Shown: positions 32,888 through 44,019 of the stretch, piece by piece
Numbering within the stretch: the first letter of the stretch is position 1
How the letters are laid out: each line of letters starts with the position of its first letter
DNA from: Gautieria morchelliformis
Lineage: Eukaryota; Basidiomycota; Agaricomycetes; Gomphales; Gomphaceae
Reading direction: 5' to 3'
Length of the DNA: 64,000 nt
NCBI GenBank assembly: GCA_015179125.1
Contig: WHVA01000341.1
Coordinates: 62,001-126,000 of the forward strand
Notes under the pieces: model-generated
What the model was told of the DNA's origin: nothing
Database searches by the model: none
The model's input: the letters and a program-made list of their open reading frames with translations, nothing else
Translations under genes and position numbers: made by a program

Positions 32888-33889
32888 ATGGCTGACCAAC
32901 TGGTGTGTTTTCCTTACATTGCTGTTTTGTTTCAAGGAACTGAGTCGTTAACTCTTGATGCAGTCTGAAGGTGACGACAGTAATCCATATTATCGTAGCG
33001 TTCGTCTTGTTAAAAATGCGCGCGTGCAATTTAGAGCAAATTTCGGGTGGGTTTGCCAAGGCTTTCACCGAAGGTGTGACGTGTGCTGATGACCTGTGAT
33101 GCTGGCAGAGTTCAAAGAGGCATTCTCGTTGTTCGATAAGGGTGCGACGCCGTGGCTTTGTCAGGCCGTCGAATGTTTTCTGATGCCGCAGCAGATGGCG
33201 ACGGGACCATCACAACGAAAGAGCTCGGCACAGTCATGCGTAGTCTGGGCCAGAACCCCACCGAGGCCGAGTTGCAGGACATGATCAACGACGTCGACGC
33301 AGACGGGAACGGAACCATCGATTTCCCCGAGTTTTTGACCATGATGGCCAGGTGAGTGAGGTGTGAGCAGCACTGGGGAGAGGAACACCACCAGCTAGAA
33401 GCACGGAGAAGCGCAATGTTGCCACGCGCTCTCCCCACGCTCTCCCCACTGTTCCTATGACGTAGTTATGCGGGCGTTGACTGTTGTTGACAGGAAAATG
33501 AAAGACACGGACAGCGAGGAGGAGATAAAGGAGGCGTTCAAAGTGTTCGACAAAGACGGCAATGGGTATATTAGTGCGGCCGAGCTTAGGCATGTTATGA
33601 CTAATCTCGGTGAGGCTCCACGCCACCTCCTTTACTCTGCCGCTATATCATAATGTTTGTAGGGGAGAAACTCACAGACAATGAAGTGGATGAGATGATT
33701 CGGGAAGCGGATGTGGATGGTGATGGACAGATCAACTATGATGGTGCGTTATACTGGACTGGTCTCGTTGGGCAGCCACAAATTTAATGTCTCGTTTGGC
33801 CGTAGAATTCGTCAAAGTGAGTATTGACTTGACTCCATTCAACTCCATGTGGTTTGACGCTCTTGTAACAGATGATGTTGTCTAAGTAA
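32888..33889 (+). CDS. CMD1: calmodulin
   Basis: Spliced exons give the full four-EF-hand calcium sensor. MADQL (32888-32902) is joined to a 7-nt microexon (32964-32970), then a 12-nt exon (33035-33046) that restores SEEQISE, then [11 protein letters not shown]. After the next intron come [39 protein letters not shown] and [13 protein letters not shown]; then [69 protein letters not shown] and MMLSK with the stop at 33887-33889. The product is 149 residues with all four DxDxD/NG loops intact. It binds calcium and regulates kinases, calcineurin and others in the cytosol. At least six short introns are present. The gene is intact although transposon remnants lie on both sides. Confidence 0.97.
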
Positions 33890-34453
33890 AGACCTTTCTG
33901 ATCTATTGCGTGTACCGCGTTGACGCGACCCGTTTAATATTCGAAAATGCGTTGTTTACACTTGTTCGTTGTGCTTGTTTCTTTCTCATTGTGCTTGTTT
34001 CTTTCTTTCCCACGCCTCAATATGAACCGACTTGGAATATCAGTGACATGTTACAGCGCTTTGCATAAGCACGCGCCAAAAAAAAACCGCCAAAACGCGC
34101 GTTCAACCAAAATAAATACATATCTCACCCAATACTGACGATAACAAGAAAGTAAATAGTAGGAAATGATGGGAATAATTAGGGCTAAAATATAAGCCAC
34201 CAGGCACATTAGAATTTGCAGTATTGAGAAATGTAGACTCACCAGCCAGCTCTGGGGATGCAGGGAGGGCTTCCCCCTCCTTTGAGTATGAGGTATATAT
34301 ACAACATTGTGTCATTTACTATGCAGCTGAAGCCTGCCCCCCTGTCCCTTAGTGGGAAGTACTGGCAGGTCCTCCAGCTAATGCCTTCGAGGAGTAGCCA
34401 ATCATCTCCTGGCCTGGTTTTTTTTATATAATACTTTTATAACATATATGTAC
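33890..34453. other. 3' flank of calmodulin, no gene
   Basis: AT-rich sequence with short runs (AAAAAAAA near 34080). Around 34240-34320 a TATATATACAACA motif and GGGATGCAGGGAGG suggest an eroded LTR. No gene recognised. Confidence 0.4.
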
Positions 34454-34546
34454 TGTAAGGGCAACCATCATGTGTTGCAGAGATCACACAATCACATGAG
34501 CCTGACAGAGGGGAAATCCAAAGTGTACACATAAATAAGCAAAATA
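34454..34546 (-). repeat. LTR fragment of the TGTAAGGGCAAC family, cut by a pogo-like insertion
   Basis: Starts TGTAAGGGCAACCATC and includes GAGATCACACAATCACA and GGGGAAATCCAAAG as at 58220. It stops at the TA where the next element begins. Confidence 0.65.
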
Positions 34547-35310
34547 CAGTCGGACCCCCAATAATGCATAGCCTGACAACCTCACTATGCATTATTGGGT
34601 GTAATGCATTATCACAGAGAGGGTGTCAAAACACTTGAATTGCCCTGAAAAAAATCATAAAAAATGTCTAAAATATTCTCTAGATTGTTCCTAACAACAT
34701 GAGTGATAAACAAATTTAGGGTTGATTGTGTAAGTGCCTCCTCTCCCTGTTGGTGCAGAACCCGCATCAGTTTTGGCAGTGGCTTGGCTGCCTCATCCCA
34801 TTCTGGACCACTGTGAGCGAGGGCATAGTGCTGCAGTTCCCTTATAGCCTGCAAGGCTTGCTCTGGTGGCATGAGAGGTGGGTGATGACGGCCTTTTGGG
34901 TAATCTTTGGATAGTGTCTGTTGACCATGAACTGAATGATGTCAATCTTGTCCTTAAAAGTAAGATTTGACCAAGACCTCATTTTGGATTTACAATAGCT
35001 GAGGATACTGTCCTTCTATGATGCATTGGCTTCTGTTGGATCACCTTCATGTTCTCAGTAAGATCCTGCTCTCGTGATTTGACCCGTAGCATGAGCTCCA
35101 ATGGGTTGGCTGCACAACCAGGCATGACTGGTCCATTATCTGGTCCATCCATTCCATCTCAGAAGCACCAAGAAGCTCTCCGTTAGAGCCACATGCCCAT
35201 CTGTCTGGTTTGCTGAGGTCTGTATGGAGAGAGTTTGTCCCAGTTTGGGCTTCTGAAGCACCGAAAGTGCACCTGTGATAATGCATATTATAATAACCTT
35301 TGGATGAATA
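34547..35310. mobile_element. pogo-like nonautonomous DNA transposon, one end missing
   Basis: Starts at a TA with the terminal repeat CAGTCGGACCCCCAATAATG. The interior is the reverse complement of the element at 39649-40999 (for example GCATCAGTTTTGGCAGTGGC here against its complement near 40770). The far terminal repeat is not found; similarity fades near 35310 after GATAATGCATATTATAATAA. No intact transposase frame. Confidence 0.7.
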
Positions 35311-35620
35311 TAGGGACACTTTTAATGCTATCTACAAGTGTTTTTAAGAGAAGTAATCAGTTATTTTTGATGTCTCCATTGAGAGAGTGTGCTCGAGATG
35401 TGTCTCGCAACCAAATTTTCTCAGCACAACATCCAGTTCATGAGCTTGACATCAGCAGTAAGCTTAGCAAAGCCAGCTTTCAGCACTTATAAGTGGCGGT
35501 AGGGTTCATATTTGGTCAGACACTTGCACACATGAAGTTTTTTAGTGCTTTTTGGAGTTATTTTTTTTTCCAAAAACAGATAAATTTTAATAAATTTATG
35601 TGTAATGGAACACCATCTGA
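35311..35620. other. AT-rich, unassigned
   Basis: 310 bp between two transposon remnants; no gene or repeat family recognised. Confidence 0.4.
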
Positions 35621-36560
35621 TTATGTATTATTGGTTATGGCAGAGTTGATCAGATTAATTATGAAACATCTCAGTGGACAGCCAAAAGTATAGAATGTAG
35701 CTGAGGACAAGGGATCAGTCAACTGGCCATGTTGTATGGATGTCAACAGTGATGCAGAGTCAAGGATGATGGCATGAATGAGTTTCCCAGTCTTAAACAT
35801 CAACTGGAAGTTGTGAGGATTCGCCAATGCGTAAGCACCATCCCCCCCTTTAGGGTACACGTCTCCTCGATGGGTCAAAGCATCAGGCTTTGTGCCAAGT
35901 CACCCAGCTTGGTAGTGGATGAGGCAGTTGAATCCTGAGAGGTGTTCGCACCATTGTACCTGGCGTTGGGTCAGCTGCTTTGTGGTTGCAAAGTACTTGA
36001 GGTTCTTGTGGTCAGAGAGGATGAGAATGACATGGGATGCCCCTTCGAGGTAGTTTTGCCATTGCTTGAAGGCACAGAAGATGGCAAGAAGCTCCTTGTC
36101 GTAGATTTCATAGTTCATCTTGGCTGGTGCCATGCCCTGCAAGTAGAAGGCAATCAGATGGATATCGCCATTGGAGGGGGTGATCTGGGAGATGATGGCG
36201 GCAATGGCATAGTCAGAGACATCCGTCTCGATGACAATCAGATTATTGGGGTCCAAATGGATGAGGGCTGGGGGCTTTGAGAACACAGCTTTGAGTGCTT
36301 CGAAGGCCTCCTGCTGCTTTGCATCCCAGGTGAATGGAGTATCCTTCCTGGTCAAGCGAGTAAGTGGCAGGACAATGTCTGAGGATGAAATGATGAATCT
36401 TCTGTAGAAGTTGGTGAAGCCCAGGAAAGATTGGACTTCTCGGAGGTTCGTCGGTACAGGCCACTTTGTGATGGCAGTGGTCTTCTTGATGTCCATGGAG
36501 ACGCCAGCAGGAGAGATGATAAATCCAAGGAAATCGATCCAGTCCGAGTGGAAGAGGCAC
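35621..36560 (-). pseudogene. Ty3/gypsy pol fragment: end of reverse transcriptase and RNase H
   Basis: Minus-strand translation gives CLFHSDWIDFLGFIISPAGV, then MDIKKTTAITKWPVPTNLRE, VQSFLGFTNFYRRFI (RT connection), PPALIHLDPNNLIVIETDVS (RNase H first Asp), MNYEIYDKELLAIFCAFKQW (RNase H helix) and ILSDHKNLKYFATTKQLTQR. It is cut off upstream near 36560 and the frame is broken at about 35885. The domain order is Ty3/gypsy. It is a dead fragment with no gag or integrase attached. Confidence 0.85.
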
Positions 36561-37507
36561 TTTAGCAGTATGGGTTATCTCAGGCTTGACTGTAGGAGTG
36601 AGATGTAATGAAAAGTGAGAGTGAATGTACACTATGTGAAAGTGGAATTAGCTAGATAGGTGCTGTACATACTGAATATGAGTCCTTCAGCAAGAGAGGA
36701 GGTGTAAGGACGATATGTTGGAATATGGCTAAAGCCACGCAGGGACAGCTTGATGTGTCTTGTGCCTTGATATGGATCAGGGGTGTATGCACTCGGATCA
36801 GCATGTGGGGTAATGGTCTTGATCACTAACATGTGATCTATGACATCAGACACGCACGTGATGTATGTACCTCAGCTCGGTGGGCTCCACAGGTGTAGCA
36901 AGGATGGTGGTGGCTCAGAGATGGATGTATGTGGGCTCAGGTCCTCACACTTGGTAATTGCCACTGTCCCTGGGGTTATCGGTTGTGTGTGAGTGCTGGT
37001 GCCCATGTGCCAGTGGAGAACTTTTTGAGAAGTCTGGCAAAAGATTCTCTGAATGAATGCAGCTAAGTTGTCAACATCCTGTGTATGTACTGTGCTTACC
37101 AGATTCCTTTGATTTGATTCTCACTCTCAAGGTAGGCTAGGTTGCAGGATTTGACAAGCATATCGCGAGTTGCATTGCCAACCAAATGGAGGACTTGGCT
37201 GCAGGGAATTTGATCATCCTGGTGATATTGTGAGTCAAATCAGGTTCCATTTCATCAGTTTTGAGGCACCCACCAGGATAAACAGTGAATCTTGGCGCAT
37301 ATAATCATTATGTGGCTTTGATAATGAGGAGCTCAGGAGTATGTGTGTGCATGAGGAAATGAGTGGTTACTGGGTTTGTGACTGGATGTGGGGCCAGATG
37401 AGGACACGGTGTGACACAGTGTGACATGTGCAAGTCATCACATGGGTGAGATCAGCCATATCCTGATAAGGAAAGTGGACCATTGTGGGTGCAGGACTCG
37501 AGATTCT
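36561..37507. other. repeat-island filler, no domain recognised
   Basis: About 0.95 kb between a gypsy fragment and the copia LTR. Frames are short and broken. It may be an eroded LTR or gag region. Confidence 0.35.
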
Positions 37508-38708
37508 TGTTAGTATTGAAAAATGATATTGAAAGTGATGTGATTTAATCTCTGAATGTGAGATAAATCGAGTAGAAATCAGAGGTAGCAAGAATATCTG
37601 CACATACAATTAAATATATGTGTCTTATGATATATGCTATCGAGAGTTCAACTAATATAATGTAGAGCAAAATGGAGTAGGATTTCACTGCTGCTTTATG
37701 GTACATGAAACTAGCTATTTATCAGTTGATGCTAGTACTTGGTGGTCGTAATATTCATGGAATGGGAACAAAAACAAGGTGGGATGGGGGGAATGGCGCA
37801 TAACCGTTGATAGGAGTGTCAATGGGTGTTGTACAAGTTGGGTTGGGGTGTGGAGTATAAAATAGAGAAAGGAAACGGGTTTTGGGAATGGATAGGAGAT
37901 GTGGTCTGGCTACAAGCAGGGTCGGCTCGACGCGTTGCGTCCCTTGATTGGGTCACGTGATTCTGGGGTGTGTGCCACCTGGGTTGGGCTCGGCGTGCTT
38001 GGGAAGGGTCTTTAGGGGCATTCTAGACTGTAGTAGCATATGGTGTGTGCTCCTGTGATATCGGAATGGTCCGGGGTGTGAATCGGGTTGGATTGAGCGG
38101 GCAGGTGTGAGTTCGACGATCTCGGGTGTAAGTCGTTGTAATATGTATGTGTTCGGAAAAATATTGACGAGTTGATTTTGGTTTGGAATTGTGTTATTAT
38201 GATTACCGTGTCGATATTGTATTTCCTCAGTACTTCCAACAGAGATGATGTTGTTACCACTAGGTGCAAGTCACTGTTTGTTTACCATAACCTATGGCAA
38301 CAAATAGTGAAAAAAGAGGAAATCTTGTAATAATTTGAAACTATAGCAAATCATGAAGAATACTTTCTTTTTGTTTACAATTTAAAACATCAAGAAAATC
38401 TGAATAAACACAGATGAACATTTATAAGAAATAAATTGTGACAAAATAAATCCTATTCACTGCATAAGATGCAAGAAATTATTATTTGCCTTTATTCAGA
38501 TTTGCTTGATGTTTTAAATTGTAGACAAAAAGAAAATATTCTTCACCATTTGCCATAGTTTCGAATTATTACAAGATTTCCTCTTTTTTCACTATTTGTT
38601 GCCATAGGTTATGGTAAACAAACAGTGACTTGCACCTAGTGTACAGTATATCAGTGTGTTTTTGTGTTAAGTGTGGGATTGCATAGCTTTGTTTGTATGT
38701 TTATAACA
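37508..38708 (-). repeat. Ty1/copia 3' LTR, interrupted by a MITE
   Basis: On the minus strand the LTR starts TGTTATAAACATAC at 38708 directly after a polypurine tract (GGCTTGAGGGGGTG), and the candidate end is at the TGTTAGTATTG complement at 37508. Without the 374-bp MITE it is about 0.83 kb. The right boundary is firm, since it follows copia RNase H; the left boundary is tentative. Confidence 0.6.
38263..38636. mobile_element. 374-bp MITE with about 145-bp inverted arms and TA duplication
   Basis: The arms GGTGCAAGTCACTGTTTG... and ...CAAACAGTGACTTGCACC are inverted copies of about 145 bp with a few mismatches around an 80-bp centre. TA flanks both sides (38261-38262, 38637-38638), as for Tc1/mariner-type insertions. 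No coding capacity. Confidence 0.8.
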
Positions 38709-38945
38709 CACCCCCTCAAGCCTGACACACTCCTAGGATGCCTAGGTGTGGAGGTGCTTGCACAGTGACAGTGGCTTTATCAGGATGTCAGCTAGATTCT
38801 CAAGGGTCTTTATGTGGTGTATGTAGTCTGATGTTTCCTGCTGTGATTTGTTTCTTCTTGTAATGGTAGTGAACATCTGTGTGTTTAATCCTGATGCTGC
38901 TGACACTGTCATTGGAGAAGGCGATTGAAGACTGGTTGTTGGTGA
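38709..38945 (-). pseudogene. Ty1/copia RNase H C-terminus, frameshifted
   Basis: Minus-strand frames give NNQSSIAFSNDSVSSIRIKH, TDVHYHYKKKQITAGNIRLH and, after a frameshift, ENLADILIKPLSLCKHL. This is the closing segment of copia polyproteins (N-x-(S/A)-(A/S)-I-A...K-H-i-D...LADILTK-L). It is followed by a polypurine tract and the LTR. Confidence 0.8.
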
Positions 38946-39648
38946 AAATGGGGATTGGGAAACAGGACCTCGCTTCCTCTCAGGCCCAAGACTTTGCAGT
39001 TGACCTTCACCGCTACATGCGCCCCTGAAAGAGAAGATTAAACTTGCTCAATCTTGGCATCAGGTGTCAGCTGACACATGTTGTGCTCCTGCTCTCATGT
39101 TTGTGATTGGATCCTCTGCATTTGTAAAAGTGCAGTTCTTCCAGACAACTCGGCCCTCGTAGAATTTGGCTGAGAAGTACCCTGGTGGGCTCCCAAGCTT
39201 ACATCCTTTGGCTTCCTGGCAGCCTTTGGGCAGTCCACCCGGTCTTCCATGTCTCCATGCTTGAACCCACAACCCTGAACACAATTCCAAATCAGGTTCA
39301 GCTCTGCCGCCTTCAGTCGAGATTGATGGCAAGGTAGAGTATGAGATTTCCAAGATCCTCAATTCCAAAATTGACGGGCATCAAAGACCTTGTAACCTCC
39401 TATACCTTGTCTGTTGGGCTGGTTATGAAGGTACTGAGGAAGAAACATCATGGGTCACTCACGACTGAGCTAGGCCATGCCTCTGGATAATGAGTGACTT
39501 CCACTCAGCCTACCCTGCCAATCCTGGACCATGGGTTCCTTGAACCTGAGCTTTGGCTCTTCCTTTTTCTTTTACTCTTTTCACGGTCACATTCTTAGTG
39601 AGACTCTCACACTCTTTGTTATGTTTTTCTCAGCCATTTTGCCAAATA
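38946..39648 (+). pseudogene. chromovirus integrase C-terminus with chromodomain
   Basis: Plus-strand frames, with several stops, give DLASSQAQDFAVDL, KLAQSWHQVSADTCCAP, AFVKVQFFQTTRPS, then the chromodomain VEIDGKVEYEISKILNSKID, LLYLVCWAGYEGTEEETSWV. The order matches the copy at 49.4-53.0 kb on the other strand. The tail runs to 39648, where a pogo-like element is inserted at TA. Confidence 0.85.
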
Positions 39649-40999
39649 CAGTCGGACCTCCAATAATGCATACTACCAATAGTGTGTAACCCCTGAGAAT
39701 GCATAGAAAAGTTGTCCACCAGCTTGGTAGTTAAAAATTACTTAGAACCTTGCATGATGAATAATGTATAACAAATTTGGCAAATTTAATTATAATATTC
39801 ATTATTGCAGGTGCACTTCTGGTGCTTCAGAAGCCCAAACTGGGACAAACTCTCTGCATATGGACCTCAGCAAACCAGACAGATGGGCATGTGGCTCTAA
39901 CAGAGAGCTTCTTGGTGCTTCTGATATGGAATGGGATGGACCAGATAATGGACCAGTCATGCCTGGTTGTGCAGCCAACCCATTGGAGCTCATGCTACTG
40001 GTCAAATCACAAGAGCAGGATCTTACTGAGAACATGAAGGTGATCCAACAGAAGCCAATGCAGCATAGAAGGACAGTATCCCCAGCTATTATAAATCCAA
40101 AACGAGGTCTTGGTCAAATCTTACTTTTAAGGACAAGATTGACATCATTCAGTTCATGTGTTAAGACTGTGTGTCCTACTGAGGTCCAGCTCTATACCGG
40201 AGCTGAACTGAGATCTCGGAACAGAGGGCTTGGCTTCAACCTCGTGGGTTGCACCCACTCAGTGTTCCTCCCTAATTTTGGGAACAGACTCAGCTATAAG
40301 CTGAGGATTGGAAAAAATATCAAGCAGAAGGGTTTAGTGTACGAGGAGCTAAGTTGATATCTGAACTGAGGAACTACGATACAACACTGTGGGTTTATAT
40401 AGTAAAGTAGTATGCAGGGTCAGGGGGATCAAATGATTGGAACAGTGGACAAGGGGAGCAAAGGGTTGAACATACGGGGAAATAACTAAGAATGGAAATC
40501 AGGGGTGATGGAAAGGTATGGAGGGGACCCAAGGAAAGCCAACTGAAACCCGAGGTTCCTGAGCAAGTACTGAAGCCGAGGCTTCGGGGCTGGACTTGGG
40601 AATGGATCGTAGATTATGGTCGACAGACACTATCCAAAGATTACCCAAAAGGCCATCATCACCCACCTCTCATGCCACCAGAGCAAGCCTTGCAGGCTAT
40701 AAGGGAACTGCAGCACTATGCCCTCACTCACAGTGGTCCGGAATGGGATGAGGCAGCCAAGCCGCTGCCAAAACTGATGCAGGTTCTGCACCAACAGAGG
40801 AGGCGCTTACACAATCAACCCTAAATTTGTTTATCACTCATGTTGTTTAGAACAATCTAGAGAATATTTTAGACATTTTTTTATGATTTTTTTTGGGGCA
40901 ATTCAAGTGTTTTGACACCCTCTCTGTGATAATGCATTACCCCTAATAATGCATAGTGAGGTTGTCCACTGAGGCTATGCATTATTGGGGGTCCGACTG
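39649..40999. mobile_element. pogo-like nonautonomous DNA transposon with both terminal repeats
   Basis: Left end CAGTCGGACCTCCAATAATG, right end the complement of CAGTCGGACCCCCAATAATG, each followed by CATA; TA flanks both ends (39647-39648, 41000-41001). Without the inserted LTR-like piece (40159-40613) the core is about 0.9 kb. It contains frames related to a host-like or transposase-derived peptide (LSKPDRWACGSN, MPPEQALQAIRELQHYAL), but all are broken. Confidence 0.8.
40159..40613. mobile_element. LTR-like insertion (family F) inside the pogo-like element
   Basis: The other copy of the host element (34547-35310) reads straight through the site, which fixes the 455-bp insertion. It starts TGTTAAGACTG. 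The flanks are TCATG (left) and TTATG (right), a 5-bp duplication with one change. A related copy is at 44020-46269. Confidence 0.7.
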
Positions 41000-41001
41000 T
41001 A

Positions 41002-42193
41002 GCTAGGCTTGTAGTTCTTGGTTTTTCTCTCTTGGCATTTCTATCTGTCTCTGGCTCTCTCTGAAAATAAGCTATTTACATTGTATCTTAGCTAATGCCA
41101 GTGGGCCCCTATGGACCCACTGTATAGTTAGTGGGTGGGAACCGTCCAGTGATTCCCCATCTTAAAACTTACCTTACACTCACTATGTAGCATCCAGAAT
41201 ACCACATCTTGGTCAAGTTCTGTCAGCCCTTGTGACTTAAGGCCCTAAGATCCTACTTCTTTACACCTTTTAGAACTAGCCTGCAGTTGATCACCACGTG
41301 ACCAACTGATTGTGGACTCGGAGTGATCTTGAAAAAGATTGCTACGTCAATGACCATTCATCATTGAACCCTCCAGTAGACCCCTCTACTGTTGGCTGTG
41401 AGTTCCACGCAGTCGAAGATGGATGTGAGCTTCTGTTGTGGGGAGAGATTTAGCAGCTACAGACTCTTGTTTCACTCGATTCACTTCATGACTTCATGCA
41501 CATGACTAATGACCCGTAATGTCCACTATAACAAATTCTATTCACGATTACTCTAACGACCTCTCACATACTATCCACATTCAATCCCATTCCGAACATG
41601 TGAGACACACGCGTACACACCCGAGCCATTGAGACACGAGTCGACACCACAAATGCATATTGACACTCACCGAGTCGAGCCAAGTGCAACACACCACCCC
41701 TGAACACTTAGATCTGTAACATGAGTTGAGTCGAGGCATGAGCACAATCGACAAGCTGAGTACTAGGGTGAACTGATACGTAACACTATTCATACTAATA
41801 CTCCTACTCATATCTGTTAGAAGTATATGTCCAAGTATCTATTACTCTATCGATTGCATCTCACAATCAGGACGCACGACATATATTCTCTCCACCATAC
41901 TTGAGTCATGTCTATCCTTCCTATTCCATTCCACCTATCTTTCTGACTCATCACTCGAGCCATCAGATGAGTACATACCTTTCTCCAGGCGAGACCGAGC
42001 AGGCGAGCTGCGGCGCGGATACACAGTGTCGGCAGGACACATGCACCCACTGTACGAACATTTCCTATCATCCTTGTCGTCCGTTCTATGTATCGAGACC
42101 CCTATCCGAGTTGTTATAAGTAGTACACCATGAAAACAATCACAAACATGACCCTCTTGATATCTTGTTTGACTTCGAGTCATTAGTCGAACC
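41002..42193. other. repeat-derived sequence, no gene
   Basis: About 41.1-41.25 kb is similar to the 192-bp insertion at 49661-49852 (CCACTGTATAGTTAGTGGG, CTTGTGACTTAAGGCCCTAA). The rest resembles the LTR-like sequences ending near 45875. No frame with a domain. Confidence 0.45.
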
Positions 42194-44019
42194 TTGAGTT
42201 ACCTTCCTCTCTTGTGCTATCTATACATCAAACTCGGCCTCGAGCCAAAGGCCGCATCTTTACCCTATTTGAAACCCAATACTCTGTCAGCTTCGAGCTT
42301 GCGGCCCCAATCCCATGTGCAGCCCAGCGACACGATGGCTGATGCTACCCTGGGATCTAAGCCTAGGGACCCAGAAGATGGAGAGGGCATAGACCTCACC
42401 ACACTCATCCCCCCAATCAATGGTGAGGAAGCCCCTGACCATGTGTTACGTAGCATGGTCAAGGAGGAGGTGCCACCAGGCAGGCAGCCAGTTGTCATGA
42501 CCTGTCTATTTCCCTTGCCCCGCTGTCTCTACCTTCCCCCTCACCTCCCCTCCTGCAGGTTCGCCCAAGTTCGCCCTTCCCTTCCACCACTCCTCCTCGA
42601 TATCCACTCTATTCGCTCTTTGCCCCATTTGCCGAACGGCCATTCGCTGCTCGCATCTTTCGCCAGCATGTACGCCATCAAACACGATCGACATCCTCTA
42701 CCCGGTGTGATGGTTCATCACTGGCCCCATCATCTTCCCGACCCAACCCCTTTAGGTGTTTGTATGGCCGGAATGCATTCGCGGGACATCCTACTTGTAG
42801 ATTGTGTTGGATCAACCCAGCAGATGAAGAGTCGGTGCAGGGTAGCATGTATACAGGTCTCAAGGCGTGTTTTCATACATAGGTACCTTCGCCCCCTTTC
42901 CTCGTTGTTTCATGCTTGCACTCCTCTTTCATTCTATTGTATATGTGTTTCATCTATTTTGTATCCTGACTGTGCACCCCTATCCAACCCTGACTCATAC
43001 GGCCTCTTTCCTATTCGCTGATATCATATGAGCATTCGGTATAAGAGTTTGCATTTGCATGTATATTCTCCAGTTCAATTATCATATACGTCTATCTTGT
43101 GCAAAACTTGACCTCACTGTGACCATCATCTTGAGCCCTCTCCTATATATTTCTATCTTCAACCAGAGGAGCACTTAAGCACCACTGGTGAGTTTTCATA
43201 CTTCACCTTTGTTACCTTAGCCTTCGTACTATTATCTGCGCTGTCGGTGAAGGGCTCCGAAGGCTGGCGAAAGGATTGTTGCTACTTAAAACAGCCTTTC
43301 TGTGATACCTTGCATGTTACATTGTCAAGTGGCACGGGCTATTTTGCTATGACTGTAGATAGGGTGAGCTCTGTTTGGGCAGCCCTCTTATCTTTTGAAC
43401 ATTTATTGGTTTGCCTTATTCGCTGAATGGCACACTTCTTCGCACAAGCTATTTGGGCATTTGCTGTGTTCACTAATACACGATATTAATGCCTAAAAAC
43501 CAATCCTGACACCAGTGTCCCTGCCTCAGTCTCCCTTGCCTGAGGACAAAGGCAAGAGTAGGGAAGCCTTGCTGCCCTCAGATGGCAGAGGATCTAGGTC
43601 AGACAGGACATCGAGACAACCTTGCAGTCACAGCTCTGGTTGCTGCTTGAGGAGTTGAGCGACAGTCATGCCTGAAAGGGAATGATGGCAAAAAAAAGTG
43701 TGTGCCTGACGATAGTCAGGACTCTGAGTACTCGAGCTTCGTAGGAAGAGCTTGAGGCTTACCCTGGCCAACAAAACAATGATGGCGCTGAGACTAAACA
43801 CTCAGATGCACAAAGTGATGCAACAAAATGCTGCCATCCTGGCCACTTACAAGAGCATGAATGCAAGGATAGGCGGCCTTGTGTGGCCTCACAGAAGATG
43901 TTGAGGACCTAGACCACAACATGACAGAAGCTGAGGCCAAATGACAATGTGGCACAGTGGTACTCGAGAGCATCTGAGCCGAAGTTCAAGAAATTGAACT
44001 GAGAAATGAAATGTGCAGG
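42194..44019 (+). pseudogene. chromovirus gag-like fragment split by a solo LTR
   Basis: Plus-strand translation of 42345-42492 gives MADATLGSKPRDPEDGEGID, LTTLIPPINGEEAPDHVLRS and MVKEEVPPGRQPV. After the inserted LTR (42493-43511) the frame resumes as VSLPQSPLPEDKGKSREALL, followed by stops, and later a broken helical segment (NTQMHKVMQQNAAILATYKS). I assign it to a retroelement gag from its position, acidic composition and coiled segment; no zinc knuckle is visible. Confidence 0.5.
42493..43511 (+). repeat. solo LTR, family A copy A1 (complete, with target-site duplication)
   Basis: 1,019 bp, starting TGTCATGACCTGTC and ending CCAATCCTGACA. CCAGT flanks both sides (42488-42492 and 43512-43516). 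It has TG...CA ends, a 5-bp duplication and no coding frame, as expected of a solo LTR. This is the reference copy for the others. Confidence 0.85.

Noticed and set aside
42194-43021. A 275-codon plus-strand frame as a host gene.
   Set aside because: Its first part is a gag-like fragment and the rest reads through the inserted family A LTR, so it is chimeric.
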